Positions 31,801-45,300 of a stretch of 64,000 nucleotides of DNA are shown piece by piece. The stretch is from Trichosphaerium sp. ATCC 40318 (lineage: Eukaryota; Discosea; Flabellinia; Trichosidae). The stretch's first letter is position 1; every line of letters begins with the position of its first letter. The notes under the pieces are model-generated. The model was not told the DNA's origin and ran no database searches. It was given only the letters and a program-made list of their open reading frames with translations. The position numbers were made by a program, and so were the translations under genes. Location of the stretch: assembly GCA_038496445.1 (NCBI GenBank), contig JALMLS010000479.1, forward strand, positions 209,240 to 273,239. The letters run 5' to 3'.

Positions 31801-33215
31801 AGACCAGTATAAGAAGTTGTGAAGTTAATGTTACTAGGAGGTGCAGGAAAGTTCATTGACACTGGATGATCAAAATACACGTGCCACCAAGTACCATCTA
31901 ATTTATTATAATCAATTATGATAAAAGGTACCGAAATAAGATAATCGTACCAGGGTGTGGAGGACCTACAGCGACTTTCATCTACCCATCAAGGTTAGCT
32001 GTTTTCGACATATTTTTTTACAAGCAAAACTGACCTTGAAAGCATCACTGACGATACCATATGTATTTGGTGGACGGTTATTAACCTGTATAACAGGTGG
32101 CATGCCACCTAGGTTAGATCCAAAAGAGATTTTAGCGTCTTTGCAGACAATGTTGACGTAAGGAGAGCCTATAGAACAATTATTGTACATGGCAAGATAA
32201 AGTTCTTGAAGGTTACCTTTGACGAGATATACAGTTGCTACTACGTTACCACGTGCATCTGCATAATCCACTTCGGCGCTCATAGGTGTCACTTTCTTCA
32301 AAGTGGTGTTTGGTGCACCACTGAATAAAATACCAAAGTCGTACGCTGCGCTCACTATCGGGGAATACTCATCAGCATTGTAATATAATAAATCCGTGAC
32401 GTCATATTTTCTTTGTGGTACGTACTTGTTAGGTAAGGGTATGTAGCGTTCAAAATAGGAGGATCGGCATTCTTAGGTGGGTCTACATATCCTTGAGTCA
32501 TCCTTGAATCAGGTGGTACGCCTGTAAGACAACAATAAGAAATAAAACAGTTTTGGAACATTCCAACTCTTTTTTTAGTTAAAAGAGCTCAACGGTTTGC
32601 TTACCTGGGTACATTAGGTTTATATTGCTTGCTCTAGGGCTAACAACATATGGATAAACGTAAACACCTGCCCAGTGTGAAGGGCTAAAATCGTTCCAAT
32701 CATAACCTTAAAACGCACGTGTTAGAACCGTCAAGATAGGTTTTCTGTCGTAACGTCTTTTTCTATTTTGGCCAAAACGCTTTTTGTTTGTTTGCTCACC
32801 CCATAAGTTCTTCTGCCACGTGTTTGTTGGTTTTGTGGTATTAGGGAATGTACTGTTGAGTATATCCATGGCAATAGGGCCAAAAGGGTTTGGTTTAACA
32901 ATAGGATAGCGAGGGTTGGCGCAGTAGTCTTCTGGTATGATGTTATCAACTGGTAGCCATAGCTCAGAAGGATCTTGGTATTGTAAGTCGTATAAACGTT
33001 ATTATTCATCTCTTACCGGTTACGTTAGCGTCTAATAGTAGTTTAGTGTGATGTCGGTCGAGAAAACGTGATAAAATGGTAAACAGTAGAAAACAGTGAG
33101 TTCATGCTAGTGGAAGTTGTTTCGTACCTAGTGGAGCGAATGTAACGCGTTTGTATTCTGCTGCAGACATGGCGACCAACGCCAATGTCACAATAGTTAT
33201 CAACACATACTTCAT
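28825..33215 (-). CDS. GH81 endo-1,3(4)-beta-glucanase, complete
   Basis: Begins with a signal peptide (MKYVLITIVTLALVAMSAAE) and is split by many short introns. GH81 landmarks in order: GNAFYNDHHFQYGY, RDIANPDDQND, DWFDGHSYAEG, then NQQSHGEAVNAYYALNLLG, ending SITIND. The family cleaves 1,3-beta-glucans and is common in fungi, bacteria and amoebae (cell-wall or food digestion), so a secreted or lysosomal enzyme is likely. In the catalytic ExxxE motif of the family (typically NQESxSEAxN) the first Glu is Gln here (CAA in this and the left copy), and the Ser before the second Glu is Gly. The gene is tail to tail with the F-box/LRR gene. Confidence 0.88.
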
Positions 33216-33950
33216 AGCTTGTTTTCAACTTTTCGAAACTGTGGAATTGTTTCAGAAGAAATGTCAAACACAACTTAACTTTGGGAAGCAACTAAGATTG
33301 AATTTTTGTCTTCATTTTATTTTCGAATCTTACTCGTGCAAGGGAATAGCATCTGCTTTAAATAAGCTTAATCTATTAATAGAAGAAAAGACTATGTTGA
33401 CTTTCCAGTCACAGTAAGCGTTTTTCAGTAAATGCTAAGCTGTTCCACAGAAGAGTGTGTTGTTCAATACTTGAATAGTAAGTCAAGCAGTTAAACATCG
33501 TAGGCACCGTATAGAAACTACATATTGTGCGGTTTTATACTCTCACCGAAATTGAATGCTTCAGTGTTGGGATTAGACCTATTACACGTCATATTCTCAA
33601 CACACCACGTTGTAAATGCTCTAGTCCCAGCCATGAAAGGTAACTTATTTTTTTGCTATAGTTTTTGTGATCACTGAGGGGGCTGCAACATAAAACTATG
33701 CTGTGAAACGGCAAGAGATATCCGACAGGCTTGCGACAGAAGCTGCAGATAAGGCATACAAAATGGTAAGAAATCGCTATTTTGTGCAATTGTAGTGTTG
33801 GTTGGTGTATTATTTTGTTATCTTCGCACTTACCAAATATTCTTGGCTATTTTTATGCAACTGGATGCAAAGAGACAAATATTAAGTGATAGAATACAAA
33901 GCTAGCATTTTCTGTCAAAAGCGGTACGATACCCCTTTAGTTAAAAAACG
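33216..33950. other. intergenic / unresolved exons upstream of GH81
   Basis: Contains the GH81 promoter. At about 33690-33775 (+) a short open stretch (KRQEISDRLATEAADKAYKM, then GTAAG) followed by a hydrophobic stretch at 33785-33900 could be exons of a small membrane protein, but I could not find a consistent reading frame through them. Confidence 0.3.
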
Positions 33951-34002
33951 TGGTTGATACAAACACAGTAGGTTTCGTAGGATAGATGTAAAGTACAAAA
34001 AG

Positions 34003-34203
34003 GTGCAACGTATATATCTAGATACTAAAGATGAGTTTATCGTCGAGTCAACAAACGTCGAGACACGAACACGAGCAATACGCGAACTTTATTATCAGAG
34101 TTCTTTGCTTGCATGGTTTTCAGTAAACAATAGGCCTCAGCAGCCATCTAGTAGAGGTGTTTTGGCTGGTGTCCAGTCCCTTGTAGCGAAATCTCTATCT
34201 TGA
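34003..34203 (+). CDS. possible small gene or last exon, unrecognised
   Basis: An open run of about 75 codons before a stop at 34201-34203 (ends VAKSLS) is preceded by an acceptor-like CAG at about 33970. A second reading starts at ATG 34031 (MSLSSSQQ) in another frame and uses a 29-nt GTAAAC...TAG intron to rejoin the same end. The two readings exclude each other and neither resembles a family I know. Confidence 0.3.
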   Translation: MQRIYLDTKDEFIVESTNVETRTRAIRELYYQSSLLAWFSVNNRPQQPSSRGVLAGVQSLVAKSLS

Positions 34204-34467
34204 TCAAAGGATTCTAGTGCAGAGCATCATGGTACTAGAGTGGCACGAGTTCTGTAAAAGGTTCCGGTGTTAAAAGTAATTCAGTGATATTGTTTTAACA
34301 CCACATCCACAACACAAAGTCTGTCACTCCTAAGGAGTCGAAACAATAAAAAAAAAAGCCTTGTGCTTTGGTGTGAAAGTTGCAATCTTTTTTCCGTGAA
34401 TACTGTTTAACAAAGTCATGCTGTAGTCAATCTGCTTTTTTTTTAAACGAATTAAGGCTTAGATAAC

Positions 34468-36622
34468 ATGGGTACGAGCCAATCAACATCATTTTCAGGT
34501 CAAGGAGGCAGTTTGGTGCGTCTACGTTTAGCGTTACTCCGAATTCGTTGTTTTACAACCAGTAAACCTCTAACACGGCCTATAGTCCAATGAACCAGCT
34601 ATTGAAATAGATAAAGTCCTAAAAAAGGATCAAAATGAAATAAATAGGCTCCACAAGATCCTTAAACGCCGTGGATGGGCTGTATTTAATTTAAACAAGC
34701 GTATGAATACAATGGCAGAGGAAAGCATGAAAGCTGCAGAACGCTTCTTTTCTAAGGATAAAAAATACAAGGAGACATACCACTACCCAACGGTAATGGG
34801 ATATAACCGTACGTATCCACAAACCAAAGACAATAACGTTCATTTCACTGATTTTTTGACGAAAATATCCACAAAAAAAGTTCCAAAAACAATTGGTTTC
34901 TAACCGCTTCTACTGGCTTTTTGAGATACTAAATCTTATGTTCTAGCTGTTCCACATAAAGAGAGCTTTCGTATTCTTACTGGGAGGTATGTGAAAAGTA
35001 AGGTTGTGTCGCACAAATAACTGACTTGTTTTTTTTTTTCAGTTACATTGAAAAGTCTTTGTACCCTCAGGAACTCCAAGCTACACTTTCTCCTCTCTCC
35101 GTAATGATGGACGATGTTCTTCATCAACTTATGGAAGCAACATCCAATACATTGTTTGGATGCTCAGTAAAGGAGTTAAGCGAGCGTGTAACTCTACCAA
35201 TGCTCGAAACCGACTCAACAAAACCAAACTATGGCATGCTTGATTTCGCTCACTATTACAACAACGAGGTACGTCTACCTTGTTTTACGATAATGACGTC
35301 TTCTTTATCTTACTCATTTTTGTAGAAGCGTACAGTCCCTCCAATGAATTGCATCGCACACTACGACCCTGGGTTGTTTGCTTTAAACCTTGGGTCAAAC
35401 ACCGAAGGCTTACAACTCCATGACCCTCAAGATGATGAGTGGATTGACATACCTCCCACGTGCGCTGTATTGTGGTGTGGTTATGCTACGGAAAAAGCTT
35501 CGAATAAAGCCATACCTCCTGGTAATCATAGAATACAGTACGGAAACAAACCAAGGATAACTGTTTGGCATGAGGTACACAATTTTAGAATTGTTAAGCG
35601 CCATAGTTCTGTTTTGAGTTCTCGTTTCTGACTTTATTCTTTTTTAGGTTTGCACCGATAGGCAAGTACCCAACGAACTTCACACAAAGGGTATGCGTGG
35701 TATGATGCCAGAAAAGAAATCTCGACCTCAAAAGAAGATGTCAAACAAAAACAGAAGCAACAGGAGAAAACAACCAAAATTGACATTGATGAACAACACT
35801 GAAATTGAGAGTGGTATTCCTCTAACAAAGTCCGAGTTCCCCATCGAGGATGCATTTGATATTGATGCGCTTGAAATCGAGAGCGGCATTCCCCCAACAA
35901 AATCCGAATTCATCTCCGAAGATGATAGTGAAGATGCTGACATGAATGATGAAGACGCCTTGGCACAACTTAATGAAAATAATAAGGTATTGATCGCGGC
36001 CAGAGATGCCTTACTAGCTGAGGCTGCTGAGTTACAAAGACAAATTGGTGTTAATAAAAAACCTCCTATCAACCGAAACAAACGCGCGAAACTCGGAGAA
36101 GGAAGGACAGGAATACCACCAACAAAGAGGAAAATGCCGGCTGGGAATAATATGCTACGAGCTTTTGAAGCAAAGACAGGAATACCACGAACAAAGAAAA
36201 GGCCGTCTAGAAAAAATGTGCCATCATCACGTGAAGCAAGAACTGGTGTACCACCAACAAAGAGCATTAAATTACCTCCAATGCCAACGGCACAAACTAA
36301 CTCTGAACCAAAAGAACGTCCTAGACTTGCACCTGAAGACATTACTGGCATACCACCTACAAAGAGCGGTATAATCAGAATGCCAGTATACAACAGCGAT
36401 GAAGATCCTAAGCTTGTTCTTTCACGACCTCCAGGCGAGATGTTTACTGGTGTGCCACCAACAAAGAGTGGTATAATCAGAATGCCAGTATACAACAGCG
36501 ATGAAGATCCTAAGCTTGTTCTTTCACGACCTCCAGGCGAGATGTTTACTGGTGTGCCACCAACAAAGAGTGGTATAATGCCAGTATTCAAAGACTTTGA
36601 TAAAAATGATCCTAGTCATTGA
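34468..36622 (+). CDS. 2OG-Fe(II) oxygenase-like protein with repeated GIPPTK tail
   Basis: Six exons, about 600 aa. The N-terminus MGTSQSTSF fits an N-myristoylation site (Gly2, Ser6). Residues up to about 290 resemble isopenicillin-N-synthase-like 2-oxoglutarate oxygenases: HYDPGLFALNL supplies H-x-D (about residues 191 and 193), GLQLHDPQDDEWIDIPP matches the family's strand pair, NHRI supplies the distal His, and NKPRIT the Arg that binds 2OG. The remaining ~310 residues are low-complexity, charged and carry eight copies of [ST]G[IV]P[PLR]TK, including two identical 34-aa units. Substrate unknown. The tail looks like a set of linear binding motifs or modification sites (inference). One uninterrupted exon encodes the whole tail. 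Confidence 0.7.
36369..36572 (+). repeat. 102-bp tandem duplication inside the oxygenase tail
   Basis: Units 36369-36470 and 36471-36572 are almost identical and in frame (34 codons), followed by the start of a third at 36573. Each carries RMPVYNSDEDPKLVL and one TGVPPTK. The near-identity at DNA level indicates a very recent duplication. Confidence 0.9.
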
Positions 36623-36864
36623 AAAAAAGAGGTTAAAGATTGTCTTGAATAGTGTAAAAAAGTTAGGTAATAAAAAAGAATTTCTACAGGACATTGTATG
36701 TTACTGGTTTAAGGTCGGCGAAAGACAATACTAACCTGTCAATAAAAGTTCATCCTGAACTCAGAAACAGAAAGCACTTGTTTACCAATAATGGTAGTTG
36801 TAATGGTGAGATACAGCAAGCGAAAGAAAAAACAACTTTATTTTGAAGACTGTCTACTGGTTTT

Positions 36865-39800
36865 TTATATGTAATAGTTTTTTTTCCATTGCTTGTTGAG
36901 ACCGCTAACATAGCCTTGAATACTGAAAGGTAATATACCATTACTTGCCATTAAAGTATCAAAGCTTCTTGTTCTTACAAGAACAGCTCTTGATTTCTTT
37001 GATTGTTTCTTTGGTGAGCTAGAAGCATCTATAACAAGAAATAAGTTGGAATGTTTTTTTTTTGGTTTCATTCATGCTTTGTCTCTTACCTTTTGCTTTC
37101 TTCCTCTTGTAGTTTAAAAAACGTTCATGCTCTACAGTATTCTTGACAACAAAACGAGCAACATGAACACGACTCTTTTGACCCATCCTACACGACCATA
37201 AATTGTCAAAAGTTGGTGGCAAAAAAAAAAAAGGCAAAATGGTTTTGTTTTGGCATTCATTTGAGTTCGTACCTGTAAGCTCTTCCAATTGCTTGAGATT
37301 CAGTTGCCTCTATTTCCTCTCTCGTTCCGATTGCAGAGTCTACAACGATTAGTGACTGTTGATACGGTAAAAAGTGCTTCTGCACTAAGTGATGGCATAC
37401 CCAATAGAACAATATGTTTAGCATTCATCAAGTTTGTTCCTGACGCTGCCTTTTTGGTACTTAGAAGTAATACACGAATATCCTGTCCACTGTTGTCACT
37501 AAATGACTTGATCGCCTTTTCTCTACGAAATACATTTCTAAATAAATGTTAGAAACAGTACTACCTTTTGTTGCTTTATATCGATGCTTACCCTTCAATT
37601 GAAGTACTGTAAATTCCGTTCTGGAAAAGCACACAAGCCACTTGATGCAACACTTTTGAGAACTGTAGAGTGGGTGAGAAGGGGAATAAGGTTGGACAAT
37701 GATAGAGGTGAGATGATTAACGTACACTTGAGAATAGGATTATCTTTGAAGTTGGTTCTTCTTTCCAGATACCTTCAAGATATCCGATCAACATGCTTAT
37801 CTTTGCACCATACATGATAACTCTTTCATGTTCAGTAAGATTGACATATCTTTTCTCAGGATATCCCTTCTACAGAGTGATAATTTGGTTAGTTAAACGA
37901 TGAGATTGTTAGAAGAAAGATGTTTCATCAATTGAAACAAAGACAGTACCTTTATTAGCTTTGATTCAAATGTTAATTTAGGTCTCAACAGCTTCTTGAG
38001 ATGGTTGATGGTATCCTCATCCTCATATTCAATACAACGTAAATCCGCAGCTTGTTGTAAACTGTCAAGATTCGCTTCTTCTAAAACATCAAGACCAAGT
38101 TCTCTGCTCCTCCCTTCGATGGTTATTTCAGGCTTTCCCTTAAAAACACGTGAGAATCACGTGAACATTAATATCACCTTACGACAGTTTCAAGTTGTTT
38201 TTTAACTTTGTCCAACTTGCAACAAAGCTGAACTGATTCTCTTTTTTGCGTCTTGAGTTTTGTAATTCTTAGTTTTACTTCATCAAAATATCTCTCACGG
38301 TATTTGTTATCAGTTTTAAGTTTTTTCTTTTGTTCTTGTATTGAATGATCCCAATTTGTTTGGGCCTGTGATTCCTCCTCAAGTTTATCCTTGATAAATA
38401 TAAGAAATCATGTCAAAACACGTGATTGATATGACGAAACGGTACGTTAATCATCGATGCTATTTCTGAATAGAGTGCTGGTAACATTGGACCTTCATGT
38501 GCACTTGTAAGTGAACACAACTCACCTAAATCTATAGAGCAAATAGGTGAATTGATTGGGTTTTAGTAGTGTTATTGTACCTGTACCCATAGGTTTACAT
38601 AATTTGGTAACATTGTAATGTATTTTTTGGATGGGATGAAAGTCAACAAGTTCCTACAAATTAAGTTACTTAAAACAACTCCAAGATTTGTTGTACGAGA
38701 ATCTCTTTGTATGGTGGTATCTCCCAATCATCTTTTGCACTCTCTTTTGTGTGTCTCCACATGTAATTGTTGATCAAGATATCGATGAATGACCATCTAA
38801 GGGTATGAATGTTAGATCAAGTTGTGAAAGGTATCAAAACACAAAAAACCTCTTACGTCTTGTATTCGCTATGTGCCTCAGGAAGGTGCCACCGAAAGTC
38901 AGGTGATCCATGTTTATAGTTTATACGTCTAAGTATTATTATAAGTGTAAGGCTATGACAAAGTGATATCTAGTACGTTTCCCCAGGATGTACTGCTCTA
39001 TGACTTCTTGTTTCGAATTTTTTTCCAGTGAGAAAAGTGAGAACACCACGGAACGTTGTACTAGAACAACACTATAAGACTAATATGCTCTGTGTAATAC
39101 AGTGTGATTACGTACTTTTTAGGGAATGGAGTGCCTGTGACATACCACCTAAACTTAGACTTGTGGGCAGCCAAGATGTTGTCTATCGTCAACAAAGTCA
39201 GTTATTGTTGCAAGAATTAATTTTTTTAAGAACGCACTTGGCCAAATAGGCTTGTGAACAAGTTCATGTCCTTCATCAAGTATTATACGATGCCAGTATA
39301 TCTCATCAAGACCTCCTTTTTCTCCAATTTTCACTCTGTAGTTCTTGTTTGCAAGAAGTTGATGAGAAACAACTACAACATCTAGTATGGTTTTAGCAAT
39401 CAGCAGGTTACAGCTAAATATTATGGTTGTACCAGCGTTTGTCAATCCAGCCCTTTTTGCTTTCTTCAAGTCCCTGATGGTTGTTATCTTATGTATTGTC
39501 ATATCTCTTGTTGTGCGATTATGCATCTCCTCAACCCATTGTTTTGCCAAATGACTTGGACAACAAACTACAAACAAACAATGACATCAGATTAAAGTGG
39601 TTGCAATACTGGAAACGCGTACCTAAGGTTGCATTGCTACATTTCTTGCCATCTACTTTTTGATCTTTATCAAACTGCCCTTTATTGCTCAATATCAATC
39701 CAAGAACTTGAAAAAAGTAAAAAGTCAGTTCGTCAATGCTTGTTAGTAACAATATTGAAATGTACCCTCAATCGTTTTACCTGAAAATACAACAGTTAGT

Positions 39801-41638
39801 TTAAGTGACTGAATGAATATATGTCTATTGCGCGTACCTAGACCCATTTCATCAGCAAGAACACCTCCAAGGAACGTTGCTTGTCGTTTGTAACTATCAT
39901 ATTGAAATCTTGGAATAATCAACTTGTTCTTCAAGTCAAACATGATATTCGATCCTGATGATGTCCATGGGACAAGAGGTAAATAATTCAAATCTAAAGA
40001 CATCTTAGCAACTCAACTACTAAGATTGTCCAGTACATTCGTTGGCATCAATCTGTTCTTCAATATTCACCATCCAACTGACACACTCTAGTTGGTAGTT
40101 ATATAACTTCACGTTGAGACATGAAGGTTGTTCGATGGCGCGAAGTATGTTCTAATAAATTATTAAGTTCAAGAACCGCACTTATAAACAGTAACAGTAC
40201 TAAGCACATAGTACAAAAGTGGAAAGAGCAAAAAATACCTTTGGTATCTTTGGTGATTTGAAATCATAAGTTGACACATCTAAAAGACGTCCAAGCTCCG
40301 GATACAACTGACATAACATACAATGGAATAATATATGTTGGTTTTCAACAACAGATCCCTTTGCTATTTTTCTTTCAAGCCTGTAATGTTCCGTGTCAAT
40401 AAACAACAAATGAACAAAACACAACTTACTGTTTTAAATTTATTTCAATGTCAACTGTATTATGTCTCTTACCTTTCTTATACCTCCAAACTCTCTCCTA
40501 CATAATCAATTAGGTAAAATACAGTACTGTGATATTATGTACTTTGTAAAACGGTTCGATGCTGAACTGATCATTGCTGTAAAGAAGTCGAAGTTTTGTC
40601 CATTGACAAATAAGTAAACTGCTTTTCAATTTTCCTTTGGAGTACAGTTTTCCAGTATTATCGAGATTCTACGACAAATATGAGTGTATACTCTATAATT
40701 CTACTCAAAAGTAGCATAGTGAATAACACGTGCCACTAAATGCATGAAGTGTCTCGGTGTTTTTACATCCTCCCCATATTTTGAAACAAGACTTGGAGTA
40801 GTTTCAATGATTACTGATTTCCTAGCCAACTCCTTTTTTTCATATGATAAAGACTCCCACCATATATTAAGAATAGAATTTGAAAAATGAACAACCTAAA
40901 TACTCCTCATCAAATCGATGCAAACACGAGTTTTTTGTGAACTTTGATTCGCAAAAAAAAAAATCAATCAATTTTTTTGCCGCAACACGTGCGAAAAAAA
41001 ATATTGTTCTAGAACAACGTTATGTTTTGTTTTCAATACAAGTGGTTTATAGCATGTAAGGGAAAAAAAAACCGAAAAAATGTTGCCAGTTTTTTCGTAC
41101 CTCAAAGCCTAGGGTATCTATTACTTGCCAATTTAGCCTTACATCTTGCGCAATATGCCACCACTGCTTCTAGTTTGAAATGTAAATTTAAATTTCACAC
41201 GGAAAATTAGTGTCATATGTGGTCAAGAACAATATTTTCGAACAATTTCGAAAAAAATTCGAACGTTTTCGAACTTTTACCGCCACGTGAAAACAGGGTT
41301 TTGATGTAAAAAGTAATTGTACGTTTACTACTCTACTTGATTTCAAGCTTATTCTATCTAGAGAGTTGAAAATATGGTGGATTATCTCGTTTGGCAAGTA
41401 TGGCGATTCAATAGTTCTAGCATCATCCAAACTATCCCTGACATCGTTTTCATGCGTAGAAATGTCCATAGGCGTTGCTTTAGGGAATTGTTGAGATAAA
41501 GCTTCATCGTTTACTATTTTGCGGCGTTTTTGTGGTGGCTGAGGTGTTGTATTCAATTTATATGCTTCACGTTTTGTTTTACCACGCTACAAACCAAACT
41601 GTCAAAACTTCAAAGCTTTACCATAAGAGTACCTGCAT
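36865..41638 (-). CDS. F-box + SNF2/helicase protein, paralogue A
   Basis: The first exon is only ATG-CAG (41633-41638), then a Lys/Arg-rich segment, then an F-box (PYLPNEIIHHIFNSL). The SNF2 ATPase follows: DEMGLGKTIE (Walker A), DEGH (Walker B, as in Rad5/HLTF/SHPRH), TGTPFP (motif III), a charged coiled-coil insert between the lobes, then helicase C with ESQAIGRAYRMGQKSRVHV (motif VI). The C-terminus is basic and ends KNYYI. The layout is like the plant F-box/SNF2 protein At3g54460. An E3-linked chromatin or DNA-repair translocase in the nucleus is inferred. Many short introns. The gene is divergent from paralogue B, with some exons identical between the two. Confidence 0.85.
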
Positions 41639-42374
41639 TGTCTCGCTTTAGATGGATTTAGCTAACTGGTGCAAAAGGGTAAGTTCGTGAAAGCCTATAT
41701 AAGGCAACTTCATTTTTCTGGCCCGTTTCAGTGATTTTTGAGAAAAATTGTCCATCGCATTAAGGAATTTTCGACTCGTAAAAAGCTGAGCGTAAACATT
41801 TCTGGTTTCAAAGAATGGACTTTGTTTTGCTACAGTTTTGGGTTATTACATTTTTTTACGCTCAATACTTTTCACTAGCGTACTTAAGATTTTGCCTACC
41901 AAAACCAAAAAAAAAACCAGAAATAAACCTAAATACGATCTTTGTATGTTGCACCACCGTGTAGAGTACGAAATACGTATTTAAAGTTGAAAATAAGGGT
42001 ACCATTTAATGTGAAATGCGGTGTTCAATAAAAACAAAGTAAATGTGTAGCGCAGTACCTAATCCTCAAAACGCCTTGTTGCAGCTTATGTTTGAAAAAC
42101 GTCAAAGTCACTTTTTGTGCCAGTGGCATTGCTTTCTCAGAGAGGTGCTATTCACTGAATCCTTTGACCTAAAATTTGTGCTTCTTCACATACAAGTAAA
42201 AATATCACTGTGCCTTCATAATGAGTGATGACAACGATTCAAGATTGACAAAAACTTTTTTAGAAGATTGAGTAAGATTGATTAAGTCACGCTTACTAAC
42301 TATTTATCTCACGCAGCTAAACGTTTGAAAGCACAGCAACAACAATACAACTATACTCAATCACCAACAATCAA
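41639..42374. other. shared promoter region of the F-box-SNF2 pair
   Basis: 736 bp between two head-to-head start codons. No coding frame or RNA gene is supported. It carries a short 5' exon-like piece at about 42222-42320 (ATG with early stop, GTAAG, CTAAC, CAG), which may be a 5' UTR intron of paralogue B. Confidence 0.45.
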
Positions 42375-45300
42375 ATGGAGGTACGAGTTGCTATCGGTGC
42401 AAGCGCAGTGAAGAGTTGGCGAATTTTTTTTTTTTTTTGACTTGAGAGTTGTAGGAGTGTAAGTCAAAGCGTAAAGCTTCGAAACTGGAAGAAGCAACTC
42501 AACCTGCGAGGAAACGACGTAAAGTAGAGAACGACGAAGAAACAACGCCAAAACACGTTGACGAAGAGCCTGCCGTTGATGCAATGGATATATGCGAGCC
42601 TGAATACTCTATGAGTGATTCTGGAGCTGTTGAAGCGCCGTTCTTGCCGAATGAGATAGTTCATAAAATTTTCAAATATCTGAACGACAAAGACGTGGAT
42701 TCAAGCGGTGTAGTAAATGTACGTCAATCGAGTTGTAGTTGCTACTTGGAAGACTCGCTTTTCTTCGAATTAACACTTTTTTTTTAAAACAGCTGCAATG
42801 GTGGAATATTGCTCACGATATCAAACTTGATTGGCAAGTGATAGATACCTTAGGGTTTGAGGTATAAAGCGGCAACCAACCCAGCTTTTTTTTTTTTGAA
42901 ATCAATCAACATTTGTTCTTTCAAATACCTTCCTCGTCATGAACAGAGTTCGTTTGATGTGCGCTTTAGGAAATATGGTCATCATCTACTGTTCTTAAAG
43001 TATGGTGGGCCTCGATTGGAGATGGAGAAACTTATTCTAGATCAGAAGTTAAGTCGGTTGTTATCGAAACAACCAAAAGTTTGCTGAAAAAATTTGGAAG
43101 GGCTTGGAGCAGACCAGTTAACTTCACTCATGGTGTAGTACGTATTTTTTTTCCTGCTCTTATGTGTCTTTTGCTAAACACGTGTTGACTATTCTTTTCT
43201 TCTAGTTCTTGAGTGAAAACGGAAACAAGGTATTGCAGGGAAAGATGAACAAGAGTTTATTGTGTGCACATACAAGCAATCTTTACAACAAGGCTTTGTT
43301 TAGCATAGACCCATTTCGCAAGGTAACTTTTAAAGCACATGGTTTAATCTACTCATTGTGTATCGTAGGAGAGTGTTTGGAGATATAGACTAGGTACAAG
43401 GAGGACCGTTGATATTCAAATCAATGTAAGAGAGTACGTATCAATGGCTTGACTTGTTATTGATGCGGACTACAGGCTTGAAAGGAAAATAGCAAAGGGC
43501 TCTGTTGTTAAAAACCAACATATCCTATTCCACTCTATGCTATGTCAGTTGTTTAGAGAACTTAAAGATCTATTGGATGTATCAACTTATGATTTCAAAG
43601 CGCCTAAGATACAGGTATTTTTTGCTCTTTCCAGTTTTGTACTATGTACTTAGTACTATACTAGAACGTTCTCAACACTGTCGAACAACCTCCATGTCTC
43701 AACCTGACATTATACAACTACCAATTGCAGTGTGTGAGTTGGATGGTTGACGTCGAAAAACAGATTGATGCCAACGAATGTACTGGACAATCTTAAATCT
43801 ATTTTTGAGTTGCTGAGATATCTTGTAGATTTGAATTATTTACCTCTTGTTCCGTGGACATCGTCAGGATCGAATATCATGTTTGACTTGAAGAACAAGT
43901 TGATCATTCCAAGATTTCAATATGATAGTTATAAACGACAAGCAACGTTCCTTGGAGGTGTTCTTGCTGATGAAATGGGTCTAGGTACGCGTAATAGACA
44001 GAAATCTATTCATTCAGTCGCTTAGCTTAAACTAACTGTTGTATTTTCAGGTAAAACGATTGAAGGTACATTCAACATTGTTACTAACAAGCACTGACGA
44101 ACTGACTTTTTACTTTTTTTTCAAGTTCTTGGATTGATATTGAGCAATAAAGGGCAGTTCGGTAAAGATCAAAAAGTAGATGGCAAGAAATGTAGCAATG
44201 CAACCTTAGGTACGCTTTTCCAGTATTGTCAACATTTTAATCTGATGTCATTGTTTGTTTGTAGTTTGTTGTCCAAGTCATTTGGCAAAACAATGGGTTG
44301 AGGAGATGCATAATCGCACAACAAGAGATATGACAATTCATAAGATAACAACAATCAGGGACTTGAAGAAAGCAAAAAGGGCTGGATTGACAAACGCTGG
44401 TACAACCATAATATTTAGCTGTAACTTGTTGATTGCTAAAACCATACTAGATGTTGTAGTTGTATCTCATCAACTTCTCGCAAACAAGAACTACAGAGTG
44501 AAAATTGGAGAAAAAGGAGGTCTTGATGAGATATATTGGCATCGTATAATACTTGATGAAGGACATGAACTTGTTCACAAGCCTATTTGGTCAAGTAAAT
44601 ACTTAATAGCACGTGACATTCTGATTAAAACTAAAACATTTTAGACACGATCTTAGAAGCCCACAAGTCTAAGTTTAGGTGGTATGTCACAGGCACTCCA
44701 TTCCCTAAAGAGTACGTAAAATCATACAGCTATCAGAAAAGAACTTACCAGTAACTACAGCGTGACACTCCGTGGTGTTCTCACATTTTTAACTGGGAAA
44801 AAATTCCAAATTCGAAGACCTAGTGCTAGGAATCCTCAGAACGCGTATATATAACCCTATCTATTTAAATTTCTCCTCATCTTCTTCGCTTAGAACTGTT
44901 AAATGGGAAAACGGCGAACCAACATATTCTTGGAGCCTACTAGAGGCACATCGCGAATACAAGACGTAAGAGGCACTTTTTTGATTTAGCAATGTCGTTT
45001 TGTTAACGTTTCACAACTTGATCTAACATTCATACCTTTAGGTGGGCATTCACCGATATCTTAATCAATAATTACATGTGGAGACATACAAAAGAGAGTG
45101 CAAAAGATGATTGGGAGATACCACCATACAAAGAGATTCTCGTACAACAATCTTGGAGTTGTTTTAAGTAACTTAATTTGTAGGAACTTGTTGACTTTCA
45201 TCCCATCCAAAAAATACACTACAACACTGTAGAAATGTGCAACGCTGAAGGTATGAATCGTTTTATAAATCAAATAACTTACTTGATGTAGAGTTGGGTA

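Noticed and set aside
35728-36591. 287-codon open frame on the minus strand
   Set aside because: It is the antisense shadow of the oxygenase tail. The sense strand has consistent exons, domain motifs and a normal start.
35569-36622. GIPPTK repeats as a CRISPR-like or mobile array
   Set aside because: They are coding, in frame and follow an oxygenase domain in a spliced eukaryotic gene.
40545-40575. GGTTCGAT as a second tRNA B box
   Set aside because: No acceptor stem, anticodon arm or A box can be folded around it. It lies inside an F-box-SNF2 intron/exon region.
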